Shown one piece after another: positions 7,643-16,197 of a DNA stretch of 64,000 nt. A program made the translations under genes and the position numbers. How positions within the stretch are numbered: position 1 is the first letter of the stretch; each line of letters starts with the position of its first letter. The notes beneath the pieces are model-generated. The model had not been told where the DNA came from. It made no database searches and saw only the letters and a program-made list of their open reading frames with translations. The stretch is from NCBI RefSeq assembly GCF_014192275.1, contig NZ_JACHXR010000009.1, forward strand, positions 79,896 to 143,895, written 5' to 3'. Source of the DNA: Halomonas stenophila (GTDB taxonomy: Bacteria > Pseudomonadota > Gammaproteobacteria > Pseudomonadales > Halomonadaceae).

Positions 7643-8971
7643 TCAGAGTTCCCTGCCGGCCTGCCACTCTTTCCAGGCCAAGGTCGAGCGCACGCCCAGG
7701 CCGAGGAAGGGTTCGGGTGGATTGGCGACCGGCTTGGGTTGTTTCAGCATGATGTCGAGCAGTTCGCTCTCCACGCCGAGCGCATACTCGGCGATCAACT
7801 TGCCGGAGATGGTGCCGCGGGTCAGGCCCAGCCCGTTCTGGCAGACGGCGCTGAAGACCCCGGGGGCGAGTTCACCGAATGGCGTGCCTCCGTTACGGGA
7901 TACGCACAACGCGCCGCCCCAGGTGTACTCCAGCTCGACGCCCGGTAGCATCGGGAAGCGCTGGTCGAACGAACGCTGATGAGCGATGCGCACGCGCTCC
8001 AACCGGCCCGCACTGGTACTGACACGCGGGTTATAGGTGAAGGAGTTGCGGATGCAGATCCGCCCGTCCCGCATCCGACGCACCGTGGTGCCCATCGGGT
8101 CCGCCGGGGTCAGCCCCCAACTTTCCTCACCACCGAGTGCCGCGAGTTGCTGCGGATCGAGCGGCCGGGTCAGACTGCCGTAGGTGTATACGGGCAGAAT
8201 GCGCCCCTTGAGGCCGAGCTGGCCGAACTGGGCAGCGTAGGCGTTGTTGGCAAGCACCAGCCGCGGCGCCTTGAGTCGTCCCTGGTCGGTGATCAGGGTA
8301 TGCAGCTTGCCGACCTCGATATCGCGCACCGGCGTGTCCTCATAGAGACACACGTTCTCCGGCAGGGTCGCCCCGAGGCCGCGCACGAGGGCAGCCGGAT
8401 GGACCAGCACGGCACCCGGGGCATGCAGCCCCGTCCGGTAGAAATCGGTCCCCGTCACCGCCTGCATTTCACGGGCATCGAGTACCCGGTAGGGCTCGCC
8501 GAGAGCCGACAGCCCTCTGGCGAAGGTCTCGAGGGCACGTTGCCCATGGTCCTCGACGGCCCCATGCAGTTTGCCCTGCTCCTGCCAGTCACAGTCGATG
8601 CCGTGGCGCCGCACCACCTCGCGCATGTAATCGATCGCCCCGCGGTTGAGGCGAATCTTCTGGCGATCACCGGTCCGGTCGCCGGTGTAGTCATGCGACG
8701 TCAGATCATGCGGCAAGTCGATCATGAAACCGGAATTGCGGCCGGCAGCACCGAAACCGACTCGCCTGGCCTCCACCAGGGCGATGGCGGCATTCGGCTG
8801 CAGCTCGGCCAGGCGCCGCGCCGCGGCCAGTCCGGCCAGCCCGGCTCCCAGTACCACCCAGTCGGCCTTCACCTCGCCCTTGAGCGACACGGGAGGCGGC
8901 GGCGTGGGGAGTGTTTCATACCAACCGCAGTGCCCGTCGTTCTGGGGCAGGTGATGACATGTCAGCTGCAT
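7643..8971 (-). CDS. FAD-dependent amino acid/amine oxidoreductase (DadA/PuuB-like)
   Basis: 442 residues. The N-terminal Rossmann motif is GAGLAGLAAARR (from Gly42), and a GTTVRRMRDGRICIRN region lies in the substrate domain. This is the D-amino-acid-oxidase fold used by glycine oxidases, gamma-glutamylputrescine oxidase and cis-4-hydroxy-D-proline dehydrogenases. It lies between the DapA-like and aldehyde dehydrogenase genes, all on the minus strand with gaps of about 25 bases. A close paralogue is at 13325-14644. Role inferred from context: oxidation of a cyclic or secondary amine (possibly D-hydroxyproline). No glutamine synthetase-like puuA is nearby, which argues against the standard Puu pathway. 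Confidence 0.82.
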   Translation of the reverse strand: MQLTCHHLPQNDGHCGWYETLPTPPPPVSLKGEVKADWVVLGAGLAGLAAARRLAELQPNAAIALVEARRVGFGAAGRNSGFMIDLPHDLTSHDYTGDRTGDRQKIRLNRGAIDYMREVVRRHGIDCDWQEQGKLHGAVEDHGQRALETFARGLSALGEPYRVLDAREMQAVTGTDFYRTGLHAPGAVLVHPAALVRGLGATLPENVCLYEDTPVRDIEVGKLHTLITDQGRLKAPRLVLANNAYAAQFGQLGLKGRILPVYTYGSLTRPLDPQQLAALGGEESWGLTPADPMGTTVRRMRDGRICIRNSFTYNPRVSTSAGRLERVRIAHQRSFDQRFPMLPGVELEYTWGGALCVSRNGGTPFGELAPGVFSAVCQNGLGLTRGTISGKLIAEYALGVESELLDIMLKQPKPVANPPEPFLGLGVRSTLAWKEWQAGREL

Positions 8972-8995
8972 GGGTCGACCCTCCAGCGCCGGTCA

Positions 8996-9886
8996 TCAAC
9001 CGCGGTGTTGAACCAGCGCATCGTAGGTGCGCTTGAAGCTGGCCTTCTCTTCATCGTTCAGCGGCATCAGCGGAGACCGCGCCGGCCCGACGGGCAGCCC
9101 TTCCAGCTCACAGCCGTGCTTGATGTACTGGCAGAACTTGCCACCCTGCTCGAGCAGGTTGAGCATCGGCAGCAGGCGGGTGGCGATCTCGCGACCGGCC
9201 ACGAAGTCCTGGTCGACGACGCAGGCCTGGTAGAGCGCCACGTGCTCGGGCGCCAGGAAGTTGGAGGCCCCGCCGACCCAGCTGCGCGCGCCCCAGACGA
9301 AGAACTCCAGGACCTGGTCGTCCATGCCGCAGCTCACCTGGAGCTGGTCGCTGAACTCGTTGATCAAGGCATGCATGCGCTCGATCGAGCCGGTGCTTTC
9401 CTTGATTGCCTGGATGTTGGGGCGATCACGCAATGCTTCGATGAGTTCGAGTTCCATCGGGACGCCGGTGCGATCGGGGAAGTTGTAGAGCATGATCGGC
9501 ATGTCGAGGGCATCATCGACGCGCTGGATATGCTTCAGCAGCTCGTCCTGCGCCGGCTGGCAGTAGTAGGGCGCCGCCACCAGGATGGCATCGAAGCCGG
9601 CGGCCTTGGCATGCTGGCCGAGTTCCAGGCTGTCCTCGGTAGTGGTGGCGTTGACCCCCGCCATGATCGGGATGCGACCCTTGGCATGCTGCGCGACATA
9701 GTCGAACACCTGCTTGCGCTCGTCCTTGCTGAGCGCGTAATACTCGCCGGTCGTGCCACCAATGATCAGGCCATGAACCCCTTGATTAATCAGGGTATCG
9801 ATCACCTTGCCCAAGGTTTCAAACTGGATGCTGTTGTCCTTGGCAAAGGGTGTGACGACGGGTGTCCAGATGCCATCGAAATTCAT
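8996..9886 (-). CDS. DapA/N-acetylneuraminate lyase-family protein
   Basis: 296 residues from the ATG at 9886 (AGGTGA upstream). It is a class I aldolase-type TIM barrel. The GGTTGEYY loop (43-50), Tyr134 (LYNFPDRTG) and the Schiff-base Lys162 (AIKEST) are all present, so the enzyme should be active. Family members include dihydrodipicolinate synthase, 2-keto-3-deoxy-aldonate lyases/dehydratases and delta-1-pyrroline-4-hydroxy-2-carboxylate deaminase. With an amine oxidoreductase and an aldehyde dehydrogenase downstream, the deaminase of D-hydroxyproline catabolism is attractive. A 2-keto-3-deoxy-pentonate dehydratase would also yield 2-oxoglutarate semialdehyde. A biosynthetic dapA is unlikely here. 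Confidence 0.85.
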   Translation of the reverse strand: MNFDGIWTPVVTPFAKDNSIQFETLGKVIDTLINQGVHGLIIGGTTGEYYALSKDERKQVFDYVAQHAKGRIPIMAGVNATTTEDSLELGQHAKAAGFDAILVAAPYYCQPAQDELLKHIQRVDDALDMPIMLYNFPDRTGVPMELELIEALRDRPNIQAIKESTGSIERMHALINEFSDQLQVSCGMDDQVLEFFVWGARSWVGGASNFLAPEHVALYQACVVDQDFVAGREIATRLLPMLNLLEQGGKFCQYIKHGCELEGLPVGPARSPLMPLNDEEKASFKRTYDALVQHRG

Positions 9887-10619
9887 AGTGTCACCTTTGT
9901 TGTATAGGATGTTGCGATAAAGCCCGTCGGGCTTGTCTCCCAGAGTAAAGAGCCGTGTGCCTCCTCGAAAGAAACCTTTTTTACCGACAATCAATGACTG
10001 GATGTTATGGTGATGCCTACCCTTCACCCGACAGCCCCGCTCGTCTCCTGACTCGGTCCTCGACAATCCACGCGGCTCTGCGTAGAAGACAGGCATCACG
10101 CCGCGCGTATCAACGTGACCTCGAGAAAGAGCAGGGAAAAGACGGCGAGAAACAGCGTCGAAGCTTCGCCGCCTCTCAACCGGTTTTCGGATAACCTATC
10201 GGTCACATCAGCCGCTCGATGTCCTGACCTTCCGCTGAGTGGCTGGGGATGTGACGTCAGGACGTTTGTTGCTTGAGAGGATGTCCCGTGATGGCTGGAA
10301 CGATGCCAGAAAGGAAGGATGGTTCTCTTCGAGGTACCCGGCTCCATGCAGGCGTCATGCCATGGCCAGGGTGACGGAAGGTATCACCAGTGAAGGGTTT
10401 ATTGTTCACTTGTTGTCGCTTTTGCCGTCTCGCGCTCGGCACATCAGCGACGGACACTCGACCACCGAGCTCGGGGCTTTCGTCCGTCTATCGCCTGCGG
10501 GGACTTTCGGTTAGCCTATGATAAGCATGGCCATCTTGTTATGCGGTTGTCACGAGTCTAGGCAGGCCGGCTTCATAGTGAAAATGACTTTTCCTCCAGA
10601 GTGTTGATGACCTCCCGTT
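9887..10619. other. Long intergenic region between divergent DapA-like and LysR genes
   Basis: About 730 bases without a convincing gene. It must contain the divergent promoters. A short hairpin (AAGCCC-gtc-GGGCTT, 9920-9934) lies in the leader of the DapA-like gene, and a spaced inverted repeat (GTCCTGAC at 10221-10228, GTCAGGAC at 10256-10263) lies in the middle. Short open frames on both strands show no family resemblance. Nothing else was recognised. Confidence 0.6.
10580..10594. promoter_or_regulatory. Candidate operator before the LysR gene at 10620
   Basis: GAAAATGACTTTTCC, a partial palindrome. Its last 13 bases are identical to 5954-5966 in the TRAP-operon promoter. It is 25 bases before the LysR start, a position fitting autoregulation. 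Confidence 0.45.
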
Positions 10620-11597
10620 ATGACAAAGCACACCGATCCCGACCAGACCCTCCTCAAGATGCCCTCGCTGAGGGCCGTGAAGTCCTTCGTGGCGGCTGCG
10701 CGCTACCAGAACTTCACCCGGGCCGCCGAGGCCCTATGCGTGACCCAGGCCGCCATCAGCCGACAGATCCGGGAGCTCGAGAGCTATCTCGGCACGGAAC
10801 TGTTCCTGCGGGCGGGACGCTCGGTGGAGCTGACCACAGCCGGGTCGATCTTCTTCGATGCGGCCCAGCTGTCGTTCATCAACATCGCCCAGGCGGCGGA
10901 GCGTATCCGCAAGGACCACGGCGCCGCCGCCAAGCACACCCTGACCCTGTGCTGTTCGCCCGCCTTCTCGGCACTGTGGATGTCGCACCGACTTCCCAGC
11001 TTCTTCAGCGCCAACCCGGATATCGACCTCAACCTGGTGACGACCCAGAACTTCCTCTCCCTGGAGCCGGGGATCTATCCCGATATCTTCATCACCAAGA
11101 TGGCCAGGGTCCGCGAGGGTTACCGCAGTTTGCCGCTGTTCCATGACGTGATCTACCCGGTGTGTACACCTCGCTACCTCGAGGCACACCCCGAGACTCG
11201 CACTCTCGAGGGGCTGCGGGACGGGGTGCTGCTCAACCTGAGCCCTTATGGGCGCTCCCAGGTCTCCGAGCACGTGGATTGGGGAGTGTGGCTGGCCATC
11301 CATCACCTGGACATCGAGGACCGCTCCCGGGAGGGCCCCCACTTCTTCAACGCCAACGACTACAACCTGCTGATCCAGATGGTACTCAATGACCAGGGCG
11401 TGGCGCTGGGCTGGGACCACCTGGTGGGACCGCTCGTCGAGCAGGGACGCCTGGTCCGCCCGGTCGAGCAGGAGGTCGTCCTGGAAGAGACGCACCACTA
11501 TCTGGCCTATCGGGAGGACAAGGCCGACGACGCGGCACTCGACCGCTTCCGGCAGTGGTTCCTCGATCACAGCGGTGCCCCGGCGGAGCGCCCCTGA
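10620..11597 (+). CDS. LysR-family transcriptional regulator (GcvA-like)
   Basis: 325 residues: an N-terminal winged helix-turn-helix (FTRAAEALCVTQAAISRQIR, roughly residues 33-52) and a C-terminal periplasmic-binding-like effector domain. It is divergent from the DapA-like/FAD oxidoreductase/aldehyde dehydrogenase operon, so it probably controls that operon. The first ATG has no clear ribosome site; an internal ATG at 10659 would still keep the DNA-binding domain. The effector is unknown. Confidence 0.87.
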   Translation: MTKHTDPDQTLLKMPSLRAVKSFVAAARYQNFTRAAEALCVTQAAISRQIRELESYLGTELFLRAGRSVELTTAGSIFFDAAQLSFINIAQAAERIRKDHGAAAKHTLTLCCSPAFSALWMSHRLPSFFSANPDIDLNLVTTQNFLSLEPGIYPDIFITKMARVREGYRSLPLFHDVIYPVCTPRYLEAHPETRTLEGLRDGVLLNLSPYGRSQVSEHVDWGVWLAIHHLDIEDRSREGPHFFNANDYNLLIQMVLNDQGVALGWDHLVGPLVEQGRLVRPVEQEVVLEETHHYLAYREDKADDAALDRFRQWFLDHSGAPAERP

Positions 11598-11638
11598 GGC
11601 AGACGCCCTGGGGGTCAGGACGCCAGTGACCCGGGGAC

Positions 11639-12357
11639 TCAGGTCAGCCCCAAGTCCCCCACCTCCCGGGGCACGGTGTCGAGCAGCCACTCGCGGAAGG
11701 CGCGCACGCCGCGTCGTTGCAAGCGCATCTCGCCGGGCTCGAGCAGGCAGAAGCGTGCTTGGGTACGCAATACCGTCTCCACCGGCCGCACCAGTTGGCT
11801 CCAGCTCAGTGCTACTCCCTGATCCATCATCGCCGCCTGGACCAGCATCGAGTAGCTGTTGATGTTGAGCCGCCGCCGCGGCGGACGGGACATCACCCCC
11901 ACCTCGGTGAGCCACTGCTTCCAGCTCATCCAGTCTTGGTCGGCGTCCTCCAGCGACAGCTGGGTGCAGTCGAGCAGGGCCTCGGGGCCCGGGAAGTGAC
12001 CGTACGTCTCCAGGTAGCGGGGACTGCAGACCGGGAAGACCTCCTCATGGAAGAGGGTCGTGGCCTGCTGCATGGCGGCGGGCGGGGTCCGAGCACCTCC
12101 TCGGTGATGGATGCGATGTCGATGAGCGCATGATGGATCGCCTGGGCATAGCGCTGCTCCATGGGGGTGAGCGTGACGCTGCGGTTGGCCCGCGCGAAGA
12201 GCGGCTTGCCCAGGTAGCCCTCGAGGCTGCGCACCTGGCGACTGATGGCTCCCTGGGTCACGTGGAGTTCCTCGGCCGCCTGGGTGAAGCTGAGGTGCCG
12301 GGCCGCCGATTCGAAGGCCACGAGGCTATTCAGGGGAGGCAAGGGGCTGATCTTCAT
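11639..12357 (-). pseudogene. Decayed LysR regulator, paralogue of the gene at 19295-20221
   Basis: The N-terminal part (from the ATG at 12357: MKISPLPPLNSLVAFES, complete helix-turn-helix) and the C-terminal part (11639 to ~12073, from ATTLFHEEV to the end) both align closely with the intact gene at 19295-20221. About 65 codons of the effector domain are missing around 12070-12105 and the halves are out of frame. A second, in-frame 30-base deletion near 11790-11800 removed the segment corresponding to DDYLERGQLV. In the intact copy that segment is flanked by the direct repeat ACCAG(C/T)TGGC. A functional regulator is unlikely, although a DNA-binding fragment could still be made. Confidence 0.88.
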
Positions 12358-12428
12358 GGTGATTCGGCATCGACCATTGTCCCGGTGGCAGGCTTGTCGA
12401 GTTTACGCCTCCCGCCGACGCGACGCGC

Positions 12429-12902
12429 CTAGCGCCTGGACCTGGCTCTTCTCATCCACGCACAAGACCAGGGCCTTGTCGGGAGGGTTGAGATACAGGC
12501 CCACGATGTCACGCACCTTTTCGACGAGAAAGGGATCGTTCGACAACTTGAACGTCTTGATCCGGTGTGGCTGCAAGCCGAACAACTGGAAGTAACGGTG
12601 GACCTGGCTTTTGGAAATGCCGGTGGCTTCCGCGACACTGCGCGTCGTCCAATGCGTGTGTTGGGCGGGAATTGCTCCAGCACCGTCGAGATCATGGTCG
12701 CCACGCGCTCATCGTCAATGCTCCGGGGCCGCCCCTCACGCAGCTCGTCGTAAAGACCGGCCAGCCCTGCCTGACGCAACCGGGTTCGCCACCGCGAGAC
12801 GGTGGGACGTGTCGTCTCACACGCCTTGGCAATCTCTGCCGTATGCACACCGTTTGCCGACAACAGAATGATGTGGGCACGACCCACCAAGCCATGCGGC
12901 AA
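12429..12902 (-). mobile_element. IS630-family transposase remnant
   Basis: The minus strand encodes an N-terminal helix-turn-helix part (TAEIAKACETTRPTVSRWRT and RSIDDERVATMISTVLEQFPP). A one- or two-base frameshift near 12655-12663 moves it into THWTTRSVAEATGISKSQV, then FGLQPHRIKTFKLSND and LVLCVDEKSQVQAL, where it stops short. These are typical IS630 transposase segments up to the first catalytic Asp (CVDEKSQ). The rest of the DDE domain and clear terminal repeats are missing. It abuts the broken LysR gene and is not mobile by itself. Confidence 0.8.
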
Positions 12903-12971
12903 CGAACGCGTCTAGAAGTGGCGGCCGCGTCGCGAGGAGTGACGGAGCTAGGCCAGCCCGCTCAGGGCCTT

Positions 12972-13310
12972 CTAGTTGCCCGGATAGAGGATATAGCCGA
13001 ACAGCGCCCGGCCGCCGTAGACCAGCTCGGTGCCCTCGGGGATCCACAGCATCTGGCCGGGTGTCACCCTATGGGTCTCGCCGGCGGCGGTGACCTCGAG
13101 CTCGCCCTCGATGACGAAGATCACCTCGTCGTAGAGCACCGTCCAGGCCACCTCGGCGCCCTCCCAGTGGGCGAAGCCGGCGCCCATGGTCTCGCTCAGG
13201 GCGGTGTCCACGGTGCGGCCGATCTCGGCGTGCCCGGGCGGCCCGCCACGATGGCGGAAAGTGGTGTCACGGTGGTCGAACTTGATGGCGCGGATGGGGG
13301 TATCGCCCAT
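12972..13310 (-). CDS. EutQ-like cupin protein
   Basis: 112 residues from the ATG at 13310 (AAGGAA upstream). It is a single cupin domain with YDEVIFVIEGELEV and GQMLWIPEGTELVYGG, resembling the C-terminal part of the ethanolamine-utilisation protein EutQ. It is last gene of the Rieske oxygenase operon, 14 bases after the FAD oxidoreductase. No microcompartment or other eut genes are present, so an ethanolamine role is not supported. It may be an accessory or metal-binding cupin for amine catabolism. Confidence 0.75.
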   Translation of the reverse strand: MGDTPIRAIKFDHRDTTFRHRGGPPGHAEIGRTVDTALSETMGAGFAHWEGAEVAWTVLYDEVIFVIEGELEVTAAGETHRVTPGQMLWIPEGTELVYGGRALFGYILYPGN

Positions 13311-13324
13311 GGTGGTGGGTTTCC

Positions 13325-14644
13325 TTAGAGTTCGCTGCGGCTGGCCCAGGCCGCCTGCTTCATGCGTGTCTTCACGCCGACGCTGAGGAAGGGCTCCGGC
13401 GGGTTGAGCGCCGGCTTGCCGGAGACCGCCAGCATGTCGGCCAGTTGGGCGGAATCCTGTCCCGTGGCGAGCTCCGCCAGCAGCTTGCCGGAGATGGTGC
13501 CCCTGGCCGCGCCGACGCTCTGGTGGACGCCGGACATCCAGGCGTTGTCGCCGACCCGGCCGAAGAAGGCCGTGTAGTTGCGCGACAGCCCGCAGGCCCC
13601 ACCCCAGGTCGCCTCGAAGGGCACATGGGCCAGCGTCGGGTAGCGGGCCTCGAAGGAGTCGCGGTGTCCCCGGCGGATCCGGGTCCGCTCGGACAGGTCG
13701 TCGTGATAGCGCGGCACGAAGCGGTACTGGTTGCGGATGATCAGCCGCCGGTCCGGGGTCAGGCGCACCGTGGTGCCGGCATGGTCGGCGGGCGTGAGGC
13801 CGAAGTGATGGGGTACCGCGGAGAACAGCGTCATCTCCTCGTCGGTCAACGCCCGGGTCATGCTGGCGAAGGTCATCACCGGCAACATGCGGTGCTTGAG
13901 GAAACCGAATTCCCGGGAATAGATGTTGGACCCCAGCAGCAGGTTGGTGGCCCGCACCTCGCCTTCCGGCGTCGTGGCACACCATTGCCCACCCGAGCGG
14001 TTCAGGCTCACCACCGGGGTGTGTTCGAAGAGCTCGGCATTGTCCGGCAGGGTGTCGCCCAGTCCGCGCACCAGGGCGGCGGGCTGCATCAGGGCGGTGT
14101 TGGCCGTGTAGATGGCCGCGGCGTAGTGGTGGGTGCCGAGGATCGGCGCCAGTTCATCGCGTTCCAGGCGACGGTAGGGATAGTCGAAGTCGCGGAGCAA
14201 TGTCTCGTAGTGGTCGAGGTACTTGAGGCCCCGCTCGCCCACCGCCCCCTGGTACTTGCCGGCCCGCGACCAGCCACAGTCGATACCGTGGCGCCGGACC
14301 AGGGTCTCCAGGTCGTCCACCGCCGCGCGGTTGAGCGACAACAACTGTTGCTTGCATGCCAGGTCGTCGCCCTCGAGGTCGCGCTTGTGGGGGAGATCGA
14401 TGACGAAGCCGGTATTGCGCCCGGAGGCGCCCTGGCCCACCCGCAGGGCCTCGAGCAGCACCACGCGCTCGCCGGGGCGCAGCTCGGCGACGCGCCGGGC
14501 CGCGGCCAGGCCGGTGAAGCCGGCACCGATCACCAGCCAGTCGGCGGTCTCGCTGGAGTTGAGACAACGCGCCGGTGCCGGGGCGTCGAGCAGCTGGTAC
14601 CAGCCATTGCACTTGTCGTCACGGGGAATCGTTGTTTGTGACAT
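13325..14644 (-). CDS. FAD-dependent amine oxidoreductase (PuuB-like), paralogue of 7643-8971
   Basis: 439 residues with the FAD-binding GAGFTGLAAAR motif starting at Gly40. Similarity to the protein at 7643-8971 runs along its whole length (for example GRNTGFVIDLPHK against GRNSGFMIDLPHD, and RGTISGKL in both). A GGAGG ribosome site precedes the ATG. It is encoded after the rubredoxin-reductase gene with a 154-base gap that could hold its own promoter. The genes around it suggest oxidation of an amine made or used by the Rieske/aldehyde dehydrogenase pair. Substrate unknown. Confidence 0.82.
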   Translation of the reverse strand: MSQTTIPRDDKCNGWYQLLDAPAPARCLNSSETADWLVIGAGFTGLAAARRVAELRPGERVVLLEALRVGQGASGRNTGFVIDLPHKRDLEGDDLACKQQLLSLNRAAVDDLETLVRRHGIDCGWSRAGKYQGAVGERGLKYLDHYETLLRDFDYPYRRLERDELAPILGTHHYAAAIYTANTALMQPAALVRGLGDTLPDNAELFEHTPVVSLNRSGGQWCATTPEGEVRATNLLLGSNIYSREFGFLKHRMLPVMTFASMTRALTDEEMTLFSAVPHHFGLTPADHAGTTVRLTPDRRLIIRNQYRFVPRYHDDLSERTRIRRGHRDSFEARYPTLAHVPFEATWGGACGLSRNYTAFFGRVGDNAWMSGVHQSVGAARGTISGKLLAELATGQDSAQLADMLAVSGKPALNPPEPFLSVGVKTRMKQAAWASRSEL

Positions 14645-14798
14645 CCTGGACCTCCGCCGCGTCGGGGCGCGACGTCATCGCCGGGCGGGCCCGGCGGTTC
14701 GGAAGAAGGCGACGCCCGGTGGGCGCGCGTATCGACATGCAGCCCTGGAGAAAAGGCGCGTTACACACTTCTCGGGCGCCGCCGGTTCTTGTCGGGCC

Positions 14799-16187
14799 TC
14801 AGGCGGCCTGGGCCTGGCCACAGGCCTTGACCCAGTCGCTGCGCCGGGCCATCGCCACCTCACCGACCAGGGCAAAGCCCAGCAGCCGGCCGATGGCGTC
14901 ATAGCCGCCGGCCTCGATGCCATCGGCCGTTTCGGTGACGCGCCAGTTCACCTCGCCCGAAGGCACCACCACGCAAACCGGCGCCGCCGGCGTCTTGACC
15001 ATCACCGGCATCACCGGATAGCTGACCGCCGTCGGGTCGCCCGTGAGCGTCGCCGCCAAGGCCCTCAGCCCGGCATTGATCGGTGCCAGGTAGGGCACCA
15101 GCTGGCCGTCGATCTCGACCGCGTCGCCCAGGGCATAGACGCCCGGCCGCGAGGTCGCGAGGCGGTCGTCCACCCGGATGCCACGACCGCAGTCGATGCC
15201 GGCCGAGCGGGCCAGGTCGACGTTGGGCGCCAGGCCCACGGCGCTGACCACCAGGTCCGCCTCGAGCTCGCTGCCGTCTGTGAGCATCAGCCGATGGCCG
15301 TCATCCTCGGCGGCCACACTCGCCACCGAGCGGGACAGGTGCCAGCCCACGCCCAGGGCCGCGAGCGCCTCGCGCAGTACCCGGCTGCCCGCCTCGGGCA
15401 GCAGTCGCGGCAGCGGCCGCTCGGCCAGCCCCACCACCTCGACCTTGTGGCCGGCCTGGGCCAGGTCATTGGCGAACTCGCAGCCGATCAGGCCGTCGCC
15501 GATGATCACCACCCGCGCTTCACGGCCCAGGCAGTCGAGGCGGCGACGCATCTCGCGATAGTCGCCGCGGTCGTTGACCGAGAGCAGCGCGCCGGCCTCG
15601 CCCTCCACCGGGATGCGGATCGGGCTCGCCCCGGTGGCGAGCACCAGCTGGCCGTAGTCCAGTCCCCCGAGCCGGGTCACGATGCGCCTGGCTTCGGGGT
15701 CGATGCGCTGCACCGGGCAGAAGGCATACACCCGAATGTTCAGCCGCCGCTCGATGGCCAGTGCCGACTCGTCGAGCAGCGCCTCGGCGTCCTTGCCCAG
15801 GGCGAAGGCATTGGACAGTGCCGGCTTGGAGTACATCCCGCCGTCGTCGGCGGTGACCACATGGATCTCGCGCTCGGCGTCCCGGGCGCGCACCGCCTCG
15901 GCCAGGCCATAGCCGGCATGGCCGCTGCCGATGATCACCAGCGGGCCGGCCGGGGTCACGGCCGGCACGACCACGGCATCCACCAAGGGCGCCGATGCCG
16001 CCACTGCCGCGGGAGCATCGTCGGTGATCTCGATCATCTCGAAATCCGCCTTGCCCACGCCGCAGTCGGGGCATAGCCAATCCTCCGGCACGTCCTCCCA
16101 GCGGGTGCCCGGGGCGATGCCGTCGCTCGGCCAACCCTCGGCCTCGTCGTAGATCAGGCCGCAGATGATGCACAGCCACTTCTTCAT
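14799..16187 (-). CDS. Rubredoxin-NAD(P)H:rubredoxin reductase fusion
   Basis: 462 residues from the ATG at 16187 (AGGAGG upstream). Residues 1-50 are a complete rubredoxin, with iron ligands Cys6, Cys9, Cys39 and Cys42 (CIIC and CPDC). A linker of about 30 residues follows, then a pyridine-nucleotide-disulphide-type flavoprotein with FAD motif GSGHAG (from 87), NAD motif GDGLIG (from 230) and a late GDAVEIDG motif. It should pass electrons from NAD(P)H through FAD to its own rubredoxin. The adjacent Rieske oxygenase is the obvious acceptor, since no ferredoxin or ferredoxin reductase gene is in the operon. The gene starts 10 bases after the aldehyde dehydrogenase stop. Confidence 0.85.
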   Translation of the reverse strand: MKKWLCIICGLIYDEAEGWPSDGIAPGTRWEDVPEDWLCPDCGVGKADFEMIEITDDAPAAVAASAPLVDAVVVPAVTPAGPLVIIGSGHAGYGLAEAVRARDAEREIHVVTADDGGMYSKPALSNAFALGKDAEALLDESALAIERRLNIRVYAFCPVQRIDPEARRIVTRLGGLDYGQLVLATGASPIRIPVEGEAGALLSVNDRGDYREMRRRLDCLGREARVVIIGDGLIGCEFANDLAQAGHKVEVVGLAERPLPRLLPEAGSRVLREALAALGVGWHLSRSVASVAAEDDGHRLMLTDGSELEADLVVSAVGLAPNVDLARSAGIDCGRGIRVDDRLATSRPGVYALGDAVEIDGQLVPYLAPINAGLRALAATLTGDPTAVSYPVMPVMVKTPAAPVCVVVPSGEVNWRVTETADGIEAGGYDAIGRLLGFALVGEVAMARRSDWVKACGQAQAA

Positions 16188-16197
16188 GGGGACCTCC

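Noticed and set aside
7979..9907. 642-codon plus-strand open frame
   Set aside because: It runs antisense to three clear enzyme genes. Its composition (Arg/Gly/His/Gln-rich) is typical of a high-GC shadow frame.
10221..10263. Spaced inverted repeat GTCCTGAC / GTCAGGAC in the long intergenic gap
   Set aside because: Only 8 bp with a 27-base spacer and far from both start codons; could easily be chance.
11590..11638. Imperfect GC-rich hairpin between the convergent LysR genes
   Set aside because: The stem (CCTGGGGGTCA against TGACCCGGGG) has mismatches and there is no T-run, so it is too weak to call a terminator.
12972..13310. Ethanolamine-utilisation function for the EutQ-like cupin
   Set aside because: No ammonia-lyase or microcompartment genes are present. 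The operon is of the oxygenase/amine oxidoreductase type.
14223..16076. 617-codon plus-strand open frame
   Set aside because: Antisense to the rubredoxin-reductase fusion and FAD oxidoreductase, with no family features.
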